DNA of 64,000 nt from positions 37,057-101,056 of the forward strand of contig NZ_WBOL01000014.1 in the NCBI RefSeq assembly GCF_008973715.1, read 5' to 3'. Under the pieces are notes generated by a model. The model had not been told where the DNA came from. It made no database searches and worked only from the letters and a program-made list of their open reading frames with translations. Shown in pieces: positions 1-9,403 of the stretch (within the stretch, counting starts at the first letter, position 1; each line of letters begins with the position of its first letter). The DNA comes from Nitrincola schmidtii (lineage in GTDB: Bacteria; Pseudomonadota; Gammaproteobacteria; Pseudomonadales; Balneatricaceae). Both the position numbers and the translations under genes were made by a program.

Positions 1-1639
1 CCGTCATGGGAAGTGGTGATAAGCTTGGTAGCATGTCAGGCCAAAAACTGCTTAAACTATTCATTTCATAAGCTACAGAATAACCAAGACTGGTGAATAA
101 CCCAATTAGCATTCCGGCTAATATGGCAGCCTTAGGCAACCTCGGTAGCCTTAGTGCAAACATAAATGCCGGAAACAAGGTAGCCGTAGCGAGTTGTAGC
201 ACTCGATTAAACCAATCAATAAGGCTTCCCGACAGATTAATTGCCACTCCAGCGGCTACAATCAACATCAGTAACGCCAAACCCTTCACCACCAACGTTT
301 CGTGCCTTTCAGCTAGTACACTAATAACGGGTTGTGAGGCAAAGGCATAAACAGTCGAAATCAACACCATTGAGGCTGTAGAGAGAAGCGCTGCTGTCAC
401 ACCAATGGTAACCAACGCAATGATCCAATTTGGCATTGCAAAGAGTTCCGGTAAAAGAAGCAACCTAATTTCATCCGTGATCATAAACTCGTTTAAGGAA
501 CGTTCTTGCTGATTCAACTGCATCTCTTCGATGTTTTGCTGAACAAATGCAAAATTATCTACTTGCTCAAAATCAGCCTGCAAAGGCTCGTCATTAGAAT
601 TATCTGGTTGAATCAACCACTGAATACGACCGTCATTATTGTTATCAATCCAAGATAGCTCCTGAGTATATTCCCACAAGAATAACCAATTAGGCATTCG
701 ACTATAGGCGCCCCCCTCCTGAAGCGGACCATTAATACTTTGATAAAGCCTTTCATGAGCTTGATGGGCCATCCAGGGCACCGAGGAGTAAATAACCCCG
801 ACGAAGACCAACATCCAGATTGCGCTAAAACGAATATCTGCTTTGAGTTTAACGCCCTGAAAACGTTTTAACATGTAAGGAAGCAATGCAACACCTGCCG
901 CCAAAACCATCAGTGAAAAGATGTTCTCAATAAACCTAAGGTCTGTTAATGGATTTGAATAGTAGGTTAAAGCGGGAGCTTGATCGAAATTTCTATTAGT
1001 AAAAATACTTTGTAAAAATACCCACTGACTCGATAACTGCGCATCAACCGCAATATAAACGGATGCAACCATTACCGAGCAAAACACAATACAGTATTTC
1101 AACATCTGCACTCGCGTTATCGCCCTGAGATTGCTTAGTACCGTGTAAAAGAACAGCAGGATCATGCCAATAGCAATAGCTGCTGAAAGAGGTAATTGCA
1201 GATGCCTAGACAGGATCAGCCCTAATCCTTTCATCTGTAGGCCAAGCAATACAATACCCATGGCAAGAACTATAAAATTCATTAACCAACGCAAGCTGAT
1301 GGAATCAAATTTCTGCGCTATAAAGTCAATTAAAGAAAGCTGCCCTGAATCGTAAACAGCAGGTGCAACAATAATACTGAGCAATACAAGGCCAGCTATC
1401 CAGCCCGTCAGCATCCATTGGGCTTCCTGTGGATTATGAGAAATAAGGCCAAATAAGCCTATTAGCGTCGCAGCGCACAACCAGTCGGCTGCTAAGCCCA
1501 TACCTCTAGCAAGAGGAGAGACACCGGATTGAGAGGTATAAAAATCTTTTCCAGAACCGACACGACCTGACATAAGTACCAGCATATAAAATATGCTGGT
1601 AGCCACTACAAAAAGAACTATAAAAAGATCTGTTTGCAT
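1..1639 (-). CDS. Sodium:solute symporter (SSS family), partial at left edge
   Basis: An uninterrupted minus-strand frame of about 546 codons runs from an ATG at 1639 off the left edge, so the C-terminus is missing. The start is preceded by an AAGGTGAT ribosome site. The protein has many hydrophobic helices and the layout of the SSS family: an N-terminal membrane anchor followed by SGVSPLARGMGLAADWLCAA, which matches the substrate/sodium-site region of the full-length symporter at 2331-4100 (GGGVNPITNGMATAADWMSA). Around residues 315-325 a hydrophilic loop carries WIDNNNDGRIQW, an EF-hand-like loop also found in the neighbour. It is a clear but divergent paralog of that neighbour and lacks its own DUF4212 partner in the window. 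Probable monocarboxylate uptake is inference from the paralog and the locus; the substrate is unknown. Confidence 0.85.
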   Translation of the reverse strand, partial: MQTDLFIVLFVVATSIFYMLVLMSGRVGSGKDFYTSQSGVSPLARGMGLAADWLCAATLIGLFGLISHNPQEAQWMLTGWIAGLVLLSIIVAPAVYDSGQLSLIDFIAQKFDSISLRWLMNFIVLAMGIVLLGLQMKGLGLILSRHLQLPLSAAIAIGMILLFFYTVLSNLRAITRVQMLKYCIVFCSVMVASVYIAVDAQLSSQWVFLQSIFTNRNFDQAPALTYYSNPLTDLRFIENIFSLMVLAAGVALLPYMLKRFQGVKLKADIRFSAIWMLVFVGVIYSSVPWMAHQAHERLYQSINGPLQEGGAYSRMPNWLFLWEYTQELSWIDNNNDGRIQWLIQPDNSNDEPLQADFEQVDNFAFVQQNIEEMQLNQQERSLNEFMITDEIRLLLLPELFAMPNWIIALVTIGVTAALLSTASMVLISTVYAFASQPVISVLAERHETLVVKGLALLMLIVAAGVAINLSGSLIDWFNRVLQLATATLFPAFMFALRLPRLPKAAILAGMLIGLFTSLGYSVAYEMNSLSSFWPDMLPSLSPLPMT

Positions 1640-1725
1640 CAGATCACCTTTTGAAAAGCACCCTGCGATAGCGTTAACCGAGTAAAACTAAATCACAGCA
1701 GACAGCTATATGAGTGCTGAGTAAA

Positions 1726-2238
1726 TCATGCCTCACCGCAAGCTGTCAAAAATAGAATGCCATTCTTATCTATTCGTTGAAATTGCGATAAAATCGGCTC
1801 TCCCTGTTGATTCATCGGCAACATTTCTGCACTTGAACAGTTGAGTAAATAGGCTTGGTGAGAAACCAGATCAACATGCTGCTTTTCGAAACGGTAAAGA
1901 ATAAATTCAACCAACTCATTTCCTTCCACTTCGGTTTTAACCATATTGTCTGTATCTATCACAGTAAATGCGATGATCATCGGAAAATGGTAGGTCCAAG
2001 GACGCCAAAAAACCTGACCCGTTTCAGTTGAAACGACAACTGCTGCTTCTGGCTGACGTGTTACTTGATGCTCAAACCAAGAATATTCATAACTGATTTG
2101 ATAACCCAACATCCCCATACCCGCAAAGACTGGAATAATCCATTTAGGTAATTTATTGCGAGTCAATTTGCGAAGAATGAGAGCAACACCCGCTGCACCC
2201 AAACCTGAAAATACGATAGCAATTATCGTCCAAATCAT
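1726..2238 (-). CDS. Unrecognised two-helix membrane protein (170 aa)
   Basis: I do not recognise this family. The likely start is the ATG at 2238 (MIWTIIAIV...), preceded by an AGGA ribosome site; the frame is open 11 codons further, but that extension runs into the terminator hairpin of the upstream gene. Two N-terminal hydrophobic segments (about residues 1-25 and 30-52) are followed by a soluble domain of about 115 residues containing VFWRPWTYHFPM and an acidic stretch. It lies between two symporter genes on the same strand, 86 bp upstream of the truncated symporter, so the two probably form a transcription unit. A role as accessory subunit or regulator of that symporter is a guess from position only. 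Confidence 0.7.
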   Translation of the reverse strand: MIWTIIAIVFSGLGAAGVALILRKLTRNKLPKWIIPVFAGMGMLGYQISYEYSWFEHQVTRQPEAAVVVSTETGQVFWRPWTYHFPMIIAFTVIDTDNMVKTEVEGNELVEFILYRFEKQHVDLVSHQAYLLNCSSAEMLPMNQQGEPILSQFQRIDKNGILFLTACGEA

Positions 2239-2250
2239 TCTTTTTTTCCT

Positions 2251-2280
2251 GAAATAAAGAGGGCCTCCCATGGGAGGCCC
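2251..2280 (-). terminator. Intrinsic terminator after the DUF4212-symporter pair
   Basis: A perfect 20-base palindrome at 2261-2280 (GGGCCTCCCATGGGAGGCCC) lies about 50 bp after the symporter stop. On the minus strand it is followed by the T-rich run TCTTTATTTC. It sits just before the start of the 170-aa membrane protein, so it separates the two transcription units or attenuates read-through. Confidence 0.75.
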
Positions 2281-2330
2281 TTATAGTTGACCTTACATTC
2301 AGCCTAAGCTGATCTTAGGTCCTATTATGA

Positions 2331-4100
2331 TCAGTGATCCAACGCAGCGCCAGCACCTTTTGGTGTACGAACGCTTTCTACCAGATCCTGAATTTCTTGC
2401 GGTGGCTCTTCCGTAGATAGAGAGACAGCGTAAGCAACAGCGAAGTTAAGCATCGCACCTACTGCACCGAAGGACAGAGGAGAGATACCGAACAACCAGT
2501 TATCTGGTGTATTTGGTAGCATGTTTGTACCACCAATGAAGAACCAACCTAGGTAAGTGAAGATATATAGCAAGGTTGAGATCAAACCTACTAACATACC
2601 TGCAATTGCACCTTTGGAGTTCACGCGCTTAGAGAAGATACCCATCATCAGTGCAGGGAAGAGCGAAGCAGCCGCGATACCGAATGCTAATGCAACTACC
2701 TGCGCAGCGAACCCGGGCGGATTTAAGCCCAAATAGGTTGCTAAGAGAATTGCACCAGCCATCGAGATACGTGCCGCAAGCATCTCTCCTTTCTCACTGA
2801 TATTGGGGTTAATAATACTCTTGATCAAGTCATGACTGATCGCAGAGGAAATTGCCAACAATAGACCTGCAGCGGTTGAGAGTGCAGCCGCAATACCACC
2901 GGCAGCGATCAAACCGATAACCCAACCTGGTAGGTTAGCTATCTCTGGGTTAGCCAATACTAGAATATCGTTGTTTACAGTCAACTCGTTTCCAGCCCAA
3001 CCACGCGCTTCAGCTGTAGGAGCGAATGCTGCGTTAGCATCGTTATACATCTGAATACGACCATCGCCGTTCTTGTCTTCCCAACGCAACAGACCTGTTT
3101 GCTCCCAAGTTTTAACCCACTCTGGACGATCTTCATAGGCTAGCGCTGGAGCACTAGTACCCTCAGGGAAGACAGTTGTGATTAGGTTTAAACGAGCCAT
3201 AGAAGCTACAGCAGGTGCAGTCAAGTAAAGTAACGCGATAAACACTAGCGTCCAACCAGCAGACCAGCGAGCATCCGCTACTTTAGGTACCGTGAAGAAA
3301 CGAATGATTACGTGAGGAAGACCCGCAGTACCGATCATCAGTGACAGGGTAAACAGAACCATGTTCAGTTTATTGTCAACGTCAGCCGTATAATCACGGA
3401 AACCAAGATCACGAACTACTTCATTTAGGGTCACCAACAGAGGCTGACCTGAATCTATGTGCGTACCGAACATACCAAACATAGGGATTGGGTTGCCGGT
3501 AAGCTGAAGAGAAATGAATACAGCAGGGATGGTGTAAGCGATGATCAGTACCACATACTGAGCTACCTGAGTATAAGTGATACCTTTCATACCACCAAAT
3601 ACTGCATACAGGAATACGATTGCAGCGGCAATCCAAATACCCGCAGAAGAGCTAACCTCTAAGAAACGAGAGAAAGCAACACCCGCACCTGTCATCTGAC
3701 CGATAACGTAAGTTACTGACATAACAATCAGACAGATAACCGCAGTTAAACGAGCACCACGACTGTAGAAACGATCACCGATGAAGTCAGGTACTGTGAA
3801 CTTACCAAACTTACGTAGGTAAGGTGCCAACAGCATCGCTAGCAGTACGTAACCACCCGTCCAACCCATAAGGAAGGTAGAGTTAGCATAACCACCCGCA
3901 GCGATTAGACCCGCCATAGAGATGAAAGATGCAGCTGACATCCAGTCCGCTGCGGTTGCCATACCGTTAGTGATAGGATTTACACCACCACCCGCTACGT
4001 AGAATTCCTTAGTCGATCCGGCGCGCGCCCAGATAGCGATACCGATATACAGAGCAAAGGATGCGCCCACGAATATCAGGTTAATTGCAAATTGACTCAT
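2331..4100 (-). CDS. Sodium:solute symporter large subunit, VC_2705 subfamily (acetate/monocarboxylate uptake)
   Basis: This 589-aa inner-membrane protein has about 13 predicted helices of the LeuT-fold SSS family. It is the type that pairs with a DUF4212 small subunit (TIGR03648/TIGR03647 families), here encoded 5 bp upstream; the small-subunit stop is followed directly by the ribosome site GGAGTAA before this ATG. The sodium/substrate region ATAADWMSAASFISMAG is intact. A hydrophilic insertion at about residues 300-370 carries DKNGDGRIQMYND, an EF-hand-like DxNxDGxI loop. The neighbours CrbS, CrbR and acs make acetate or a related short carboxylate the likely substrate. That is inference: it is often called ActP-like, but it differs from E. 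coli ActP, whose partner is YjcH. Confidence 0.9.
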   Translation of the reverse strand: MSQFAINLIFVGASFALYIGIAIWARAGSTKEFYVAGGGVNPITNGMATAADWMSAASFISMAGLIAAGGYANSTFLMGWTGGYVLLAMLLAPYLRKFGKFTVPDFIGDRFYSRGARLTAVICLIVMSVTYVIGQMTGAGVAFSRFLEVSSSAGIWIAAAIVFLYAVFGGMKGITYTQVAQYVVLIIAYTIPAVFISLQLTGNPIPMFGMFGTHIDSGQPLLVTLNEVVRDLGFRDYTADVDNKLNMVLFTLSLMIGTAGLPHVIIRFFTVPKVADARWSAGWTLVFIALLYLTAPAVASMARLNLITTVFPEGTSAPALAYEDRPEWVKTWEQTGLLRWEDKNGDGRIQMYNDANAAFAPTAEARGWAGNELTVNNDILVLANPEIANLPGWVIGLIAAGGIAAALSTAAGLLLAISSAISHDLIKSIINPNISEKGEMLAARISMAGAILLATYLGLNPPGFAAQVVALAFGIAAASLFPALMMGIFSKRVNSKGAIAGMLVGLISTLLYIFTYLGWFFIGGTNMLPNTPDNWLFGISPLSFGAVGAMLNFAVAYAVSLSTEEPPQEIQDLVESVRTPKGAGAALDH

Positions 4101-4105
4101 GCCAC

Positions 4106-4366
4106 TTACTCCTCGACGTCAAATTCTTTATCTAGCTTGTTCAATCTCCACGCATAGTGGAAAATGATAGCTATAAAGGTAAGTATCGAGCCTTGCTGAG
4201 CAAACCAGAAGCCAAGATCGGTTCCACCTACTGGAATACCAGCAAGCATGGGACGTAAGAGTATGGCGAAGCCATATGAAACTAAAGCCCAGACAACTAG
4301 GCTCCATGTGATAAGGCGAACGTTCGCCTTCCAGTACGCAGCAGCATTTGCTTTATCATCTGCCAT
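4106..4366 (-). CDS. DUF4212 symporter small subunit
   Basis: This 86-aa protein has two hydrophobic helices (about residues 16-35 and 50-72) with the family signature WKANVRLI near the N-terminus and FWFAQQGSI before the second helix. DUF4212 proteins are found almost always next to the SSS large subunit encoded immediately downstream, and are proposed to be its small subunit. The start is supported by a CGGAGAAC ribosome site. First gene of the leftward operon, facing crbS across a 292-bp divergent promoter region. Confidence 0.92.
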   Translation of the reverse strand: MADDKANAAAYWKANVRLITWSLVVWALVSYGFAILLRPMLAGIPVGGTDLGFWFAQQGSILTFIAIIFHYAWRLNKLDKEFDVEE

Positions 4367-4496
4367 TGTCGTTCTCCGATTTGTTGTTATTGGAGTTGAG
4401 AAAATTCCAACGCAATCTTGCTAAATAAACGAAGGGAATAAAAGCCCCGACTTTAGTATGAACATAGCTTCAAATCGATCAATAAAATCTTATTTT

Positions 4497-4511
4497 TTGA
4501 TTTAAAATCAA
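4497..4511. promoter_or_regulatory. 15-bp AT-rich palindrome in the symporter/crbS divergent region
   Basis: TTGATTTAAAATCAA is a perfect palindrome around a central A. Its first ten bases recur 19 bp downstream at 4516-4525 (TTGATTTAAA). It lies between the divergent DUF4212 and crbS starts, immediately upstream of the best crbS promoter candidate, so it may be an operator. The bound regulator is unknown; CrbR is only a guess. Confidence 0.35.
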
Positions 4512-4515
4512 TCAT

Positions 4516-4545
4516 TTGATTTAAATTTTAAAGCGCTATTATACT
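4516..4545 (+). promoter_or_regulatory. Candidate sigma-70 promoter for crbS
   Basis: TTGATT at 4516-4521 and TATACT at 4540-4545 are 18 bp apart, about 115 bp before the crbS ATG. The -10 element matches 5 of 6 consensus bases and the -35 element 4 of 6. The rest of 4367-4658 is AT-rich and holds no gene that I can see. Confidence 0.35.
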
Positions 4546-4658
4546 AATATATAAAAGGTATTACAGGACAATAGTCTAACAAGTTTTCTCCTTTCCAGCT
4601 GTCTAATGAGACAACAAAGGGTACACTAGAGCAAACTATCGAATCTTCAGGAACTCAC

Positions 4659-7600
4659 ATGCTGTCCGGCTGGATCATCATACTGATTTCAATCGCTTAT
4701 CTTATTTTACTTTTTGCTATTGCATACTATGGTGACAAAACCGCCAAAGGGCAGCGCTGGGCAAGCCATCCTTTAATCTATTCTCTATCCTTAGCTGTCT
4801 ATTGTTCTTCATGGACCTTTTATGGAGCGGTAGGACGGGCATCCACGACTGGCTGGGAGTTCATGGCCACTTACCTTGGCCCTGTCATCGTATTCATCCT
4901 TGGCTGGCGAATGATTGAAAAAATCATTTTGGTCAGTAAACAACAAAACATCACCACCATCGCTGACTTTATCTCCTCTCGTTATGGTAAAAGTCAAAGC
5001 TTAGCGGTGATGGTGACAGTAATAGCTGTACTGGGAACGATTCCCTATATCGCCTTGCAATTGAAAGCCGTCGCCATTAGCTATAACGCGATTGCACCTG
5101 GAGCAACCGATGCGCTTAGCAAAGGCAGTGATACGGCTTTATTTGTCACCGTATTGATGGCGATCTTCAGCATACTATTCGGGACACGGCACATTGATGC
5201 CACTGAACATCACCCTGGATTGGTTTTAGCGGTTGCGTTTGAGTCGGTAGTTAAGCTAACTGCTTTTTTAGCGGTAGGATTTTTTGCGGTCTTTTACCTT
5301 TTTGAAGGCCCGGGCAACATGATTGCTGCTGTTTCAGATCAGCTGAGATTTAACTCCAATTTTCAATCTCCTTTTGGCGGCAGTTTTCTAACAGAAACGA
5401 TTCTAGCGTGCGCCGCTATTATCTGCTTACCACGACAGTTCCATGTCACCGTTGTCGAAAACACCAATCCTAGAAGCCTACTCACTGCGCGCTGGCTCTT
5501 CCCGCTTTATCTGATTTTATTAGGCCTTTTTGTCCTCCCCATAGCCGTTGCGGGTTTGGACATCTTTGCAGGAAGCAATGTCGATGCGGATGTCTATGTT
5601 CTTATGCTACCTAGCGTTGCTGGTTGGGAATATCTAACCATATTTGCCTTTATAGGCGGCTTATCCGCAGCGACTAGCATGGTGATCGTTGCCAGTATCG
5701 CACTCTCTACCATGGTGTGTAACGACATCGTCATGCCGTTATTGTTACGCATCCGCTGGTTAAAGCTGTCTCAATCAAAAGACTTAGGCGCATTATTATT
5801 GCGGGTTCGTCGCATCACTATTATGGGATTGATGCTACTTGCTTATTTTTACTATCGTGTTTTTGGTGATCATGGTCCCTTAGCATCCTTTGGCTTGCTA
5901 GCGTTTGTCGCTGCCATTCAGTTTCTGCCTGCTATTGTCGGTGGCATCTACTGGAAAGAAGGCAATCGCTATGGCGTGTTAGCGGGTATGTCTGCAGGCA
6001 TGCTACTCTGGTGCTACACCCTCGTTCTTCCCACCATGCGTGCCGCCAATGTTATTCCCGAAACTCTTGACCTTATGATCCCGCCAACACTGAATACAGT
6101 GGATTGGTTACAACCAACCGCTTTATTCGGAATTCAGGGAATGGATCCCTTAACACACGGCGTTTTCTGGAGCTTAAGTTTTAACATCTTTCTATTTATA
6201 GTGATCTCTCGCTTAACTAAGGTACGTTTGGTTGATCGGATTCAAGCGAGCGCTTACATCAATGTGTATAACAAAGATCTATCTGATCAATCTCGCTTAC
6301 TGGGACAAGTGACGGTAGGTGATCTACAAACCCTTACAGAGAGATTTTTGGGTCCTCAACGAACAGAGCACGCCTTTACCGGCTTTGCTTTGCAACGAGG
6401 GGAGTCCTACCCTCTAAGTGGCGATAACGCCAGCTCTGAACTAATACAGTACACGGAGCGTCTATTAGCAGGTGTCATCGGCGCATCCTCTGCACGAATC
6501 GTCATGGACTCATCCTTACGAGGCAAGGAGATGCAGATCGGAGATGTGGTCGCCATCGTCGACGAAGCTTCTCAAGCGTTACGCTTTAACCGTTCACTGC
6601 TGCAGTCCACTATTGAAAATATTGGCATGGGCATCAGCGTAGTGGATCAACACTTACGCTTGGTCGCCTGGAATAAACAATATATCAGAATGTTTGATTA
6701 CCCCGATGGCCTTGTCTGTATCGGGCGTCCAATCATCGATATTTTCCGCCACAATGCAATGCGTGGAGAATATGGTGGTGGTGATATGGAAGTTCATGTG
6801 CAGATGCGCTTACGTCTTCTGCAAGATCGCGAGCCTCACTCCTATGAGCGCTTAAGACCTGATGGCACAGTACTCGAAGTACGCGGCAATCCCATGCCCA
6901 ATGGTGGTTACGTTAATACCTACATGGACATTACCGAACATAAGCGTATTGAAGAAGCACTGCGGGAAAGTGAACAGAATATTCGGGTCTACACTGACAA
7001 TGTCCCCGTTTTAATTGCTTATCTTGATCCTCAACTTCGCTATCTCTTCGTTAATAAGGCTTATGCAGACACCTTTGGCATTGATCGCCATACTATTGCC
7101 GGAGTACCTTGCTATCAGGTGTTACCTCCCGAAGAGTATGAACTACGAAGAAGTTACATTGATCGAGCCCTAGCAGGAGAACGGCAGCGTTTTGAGACTA
7201 AACTACCGACACGCGATGGCAGCACTCGATTTGCTGAAGTGACCTACATCCCTCATCGAGGTGAACATGGAGATTTACTGGGTTACTTTACTCTCTATCA
7301 AGATATTACCGAGCGACGCCATGCGGAAATCGCATTGCAAGAAAACAATGAAAACCTAGAAAACCGAGTCAGAGAACGAACCCTTGCGTTATCGGTGGCT
7401 AACAAAGATTTACGAAAAGAAAACACCATACGGGCGTTAATGGAAGATGAACTGCGTCAAGCCAAGTCAGAAGCAGAAGCCGCTAACTTGGGCAAAACAC
7501 GCTTTCTTGCCGCAGCCAGCCATGATTTACTTCAGCCACTCAATGCTGCTCGCTTATTCACATCGGCATTAGCACAACACAGTTACGAGCCTGAGGTTAA

Positions 7601-8594
7601 TCAACTGGTACAAAACCTCGATGGATCCCTCAAAGCTGCCGAAGAGTTAATAACCACAATTCTTGATATTTCAAAACTGGATGCAGGCGCCTTAGATGCT
7701 AACCCACGGCATTTTTCACTAGACACCTTAATGACCAATCTTGCAACCGAATTTACCGCGCTAGCCGCAGAAAAAGATCTTAACTTCCGTCACGTTTTAT
7801 CTAAGCGCGTCATTTATTCCGACCCAACCTTGTTACGTAGGATTTTGCAAAACTTCCTATCCAATGCGATGCGCTACACACAACAAGGGAAGGTATTACT
7901 GGGTGCCCGCTTAATTGGAAAGTCATTGAGATTGGAAGTTTGGGATACCGGTGTCGGCATTCCTGAAGACAAATTGGGTGAGGTTTTTGAAGAGTTTAAG
8001 CGTATTGATAATCCGCGCCACAGTCAGGTAAAAGGCTTAGGCTTAGGCTTATCCATTACAGAGCGTATCGCACGAATGCTAGGTCATGAAATAGCAGTCA
8101 AATCTTGGCAAGGAAAAGGCTCAGTGTTCAGTGTCATGGTGCCTTTGGGCGATCCAAGCTTAGCGGTAAAAAATCGTCCTGAACAACGAGGCTGGATTCG
8201 CAGCAAAGGCTTAATCGGCATTCATATCTTGGTTATAGATAATGAACCTAAAATTTTAGAAGGGATGCAGGCTCTATTAAAAGGCTGGTCTTGCGAAGTG
8301 GTAACCGCACTTAGCGCAGATGAAGCAGAGGCGAAGATACGCCAACAAAGCTTCACCCCTGACATTATCTTGGCTGACTATCATCTAAGCGATGTGCATA
8401 CCGGCATCATGGCACTAGAACAGCTAAAACCTCTGTGGCGACAGGTAATCCCAACCATTGTGATTACCGCTGATCGTACCGAAGCGGTCAAACAAGAGAT
8501 AGAAGCAGCGGGTGCACAAATTCTGACTAAACCGATTCGTCCAGCGGCATTACGGGCTATGATTAACCGTATGATTGCCCAAGCTCGAGAATAA
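4659..8594 (+). CDS. crbS: Symporter-coupled hybrid sensor kinase CrbS/MxtR-like
   Basis: This 1311-aa inner-membrane protein has, in order: an SSS-type transporter domain (about residues 1-500, some 13 helices), a STAC-like linker (about 515-640), two PAS domains (about 645-765 and 775-895), a coiled coil, HisKA with H955 in SHDLLQPL, a HATPase with DTGVGIP and GLGLGLS motifs, and a C-terminal receiver with phosphoacceptor D1240 in ADYHL. This architecture is that of CrbS (Vibrio) and MxtR (Pseudomonas), which with CrbR/ErdR turn on acetyl-CoA synthetase. Here the regulator and acs lie directly downstream on the opposite strand, which strongly supports the assignment. The ATG has an AGGA site 8 bases upstream. 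CbrA has a similar transporter-kinase layout but a different partner (NtrC-type CbrB), so it is less likely. Confidence 0.92.
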   Translation: MLSGWIIILISIAYLILLFAIAYYGDKTAKGQRWASHPLIYSLSLAVYCSSWTFYGAVGRASTTGWEFMATYLGPVIVFILGWRMIEKIILVSKQQNITTIADFISSRYGKSQSLAVMVTVIAVLGTIPYIALQLKAVAISYNAIAPGATDALSKGSDTALFVTVLMAIFSILFGTRHIDATEHHPGLVLAVAFESVVKLTAFLAVGFFAVFYLFEGPGNMIAAVSDQLRFNSNFQSPFGGSFLTETILACAAIICLPRQFHVTVVENTNPRSLLTARWLFPLYLILLGLFVLPIAVAGLDIFAGSNVDADVYVLMLPSVAGWEYLTIFAFIGGLSAATSMVIVASIALSTMVCNDIVMPLLLRIRWLKLSQSKDLGALLLRVRRITIMGLMLLAYFYYRVFGDHGPLASFGLLAFVAAIQFLPAIVGGIYWKEGNRYGVLAGMSAGMLLWCYTLVLPTMRAANVIPETLDLMIPPTLNTVDWLQPTALFGIQGMDPLTHGVFWSLSFNIFLFIVISRLTKVRLVDRIQASAYINVYNKDLSDQSRLLGQVTVGDLQTLTERFLGPQRTEHAFTGFALQRGESYPLSGDNASSELIQYTERLLAGVIGASSARIVMDSSLRGKEMQIGDVVAIVDEASQALRFNRSLLQSTIENIGMGISVVDQHLRLVAWNKQYIRMFDYPDGLVCIGRPIIDIFRHNAMRGEYGGGDMEVHVQMRLRLLQDREPHSYERLRPDGTVLEVRGNPMPNGGYVNTYMDITEHKRIEEALRESEQNIRVYTDNVPVLIAYLDPQLRYLFVNKAYADTFGIDRHTIAGVPCYQVLPPEEYELRRSYIDRALAGERQRFETKLPTRDGSTRFAEVTYIPHRGEHGDLLGYFTLYQDITERRHAEIALQENNENLENRVRERTLALSVANKDLRKENTIRALMEDELRQAKSEAEAANLGKTRFLAAASHDLLQPLNAARLFTSALAQHSYEPEVNQLVQNLDGSLKAAEELITTILDISKLDAGALDANPRHFSLDTLMTNLATEFTALAAEKDLNFRHVLSKRVIYSDPTLLRRILQNFLSNAMRYTQQGKVLLGARLIGKSLRLEVWDTGVGIPEDKLGEVFEEFKRIDNPRHSQVKGLGLGLSITERIARMLGHEIAVKSWQGKGSVFSVMVPLGDPSLAVKNRPEQRGWIRSKGLIGIHILVIDNEPKILEGMQALLKGWSCEVVTALSADEAEAKIRQQSFTPDIILADYHLSDVHTGIMALEQLKPLWRQVIPTIVITADRTEAVKQEIEAAGAQILTKPIRPAALRAMINRMIAQARE

Positions 8595-8654
8595 AAAAAC
8601 AAATGAAAAGGGCTAGCGTTTTACTCGGCAAAGATTGCCTGTAAACGCTAGCCC
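8591..8654 (-). terminator. Terminator after crbR
   Basis: A 12-bp stem (8610-8621 GGGCTAGCGTTT with 8643-8654) is followed on the minus strand by the T-rich run TTTCATTTGTTTTTTA. On the plus strand no T run follows, so it mainly serves crbR, although it also lies just after the crbS stop. Confidence 0.75.
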
Positions 8655-8684
8655 CTAGAAAAAAGAAACTAGTCTGTAGTCGCC

Positions 8685-9347
8685 TTACATGTCAGCTTTA
8701 GGTGGCTCGACACCTAAACGCTGAGCAGCGATAACCGCTTGGGTACGACTATGCACGCCTAGCTTACGTAATATTGCCGTCACGTGTGCCTTGATGGTTG
8801 CTTCGGAGACATTCAGTTCGTATGCGATCTGTTTATTCAACAAACCTTCCGTCAGCATTGTCAGTACGCGAAACTGTTGCGGCGTTAACGAAGCGATGGC
8901 AGCAGCGAAGTTGTAATCTTCTTCTGGCAACTCATCCATGCTGTCACTGATATCTTCAGGCAACCACTCTTCACCCTGCAAGACATGTGAAATAGCATCT
9001 GCAATCGTCTCTAATGGTGATGATTTAGGAATAAAACCGGACGCACCATAATCCATCGCACGCTTCATCACATGAATTTCTTCACTACCCGAAACGACGA
9101 TCACGGGAATCGAAGGGTGCTGTCCGCGAAGGAAGACTAAACCCGAGAATCCTTGAGCACCTGGCATATGTATATCTAAAAGAATTAAGTCAGCATCAGC
9201 ATGTTGTTCAGCAGCGCCTTGAACCGCCGTTAATGAATCCGCTTCTACGATCTTTACACCCGGAACCGCTTGCATGACTGCCTGTTTAAGCGCCGCACGA
9301 AACAGTGGATGATCATCCGCGATAATAACTTTTTGTGCCAGTTGCAT
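8685..9347 (-). CDS. crbR: LuxR-family response regulator CrbR/ErdR-like
   Basis: This 220-aa cytoplasmic regulator has a receiver domain (about 1-120; acidic pocket D11/D12, phosphoacceptor D58 in LLDIHMPG, conserved K in FIPKSSP) and a LuxR/NarL helix-turn-helix (about 150-212; LTPQQFRVL, NKQIAYELNVSEATIKAHV). CrbR/ErdR proteins are activated by the transporter-linked kinase CrbS/MxtR and induce acs for acetate use. The gene lies between crbS (convergent) and acs (same strand, upstream), separated from acs by a terminator, so it probably has its own promoter. The ATG is preceded by GGAGAGAG. Confidence 0.9.
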   Translation of the reverse strand: MQLAQKVIIADDHPLFRAALKQAVMQAVPGVKIVEADSLTAVQGAAEQHADADLILLDIHMPGAQGFSGLVFLRGQHPSIPVIVVSGSEEIHVMKRAMDYGASGFIPKSSPLETIADAISHVLQGEEWLPEDISDSMDELPEEDYNFAAAIASLTPQQFRVLTMLTEGLLNKQIAYELNVSEATIKAHVTAILRKLGVHSRTQAVIAAQRLGVEPPKADM

Positions 9348-9403
9348 CGTGTCTCTCTCCCCGACAGCTATTTTTCAGAATCGCATCATAGCATCTCTTT
9401 AAA

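Noticed and set aside
93..1355. Plus-strand reading frames at 93-350 and 1164-1355
   Set aside because: They lie antisense to a long, uninterrupted symporter frame with family motifs and have no ribosome sites.
2331..4100. Naming the symporter actP
   Set aside because: It belongs to the DUF4212-partnered subfamily rather than the YjcH-partnered E. coli ActP group, so no symbol is given.
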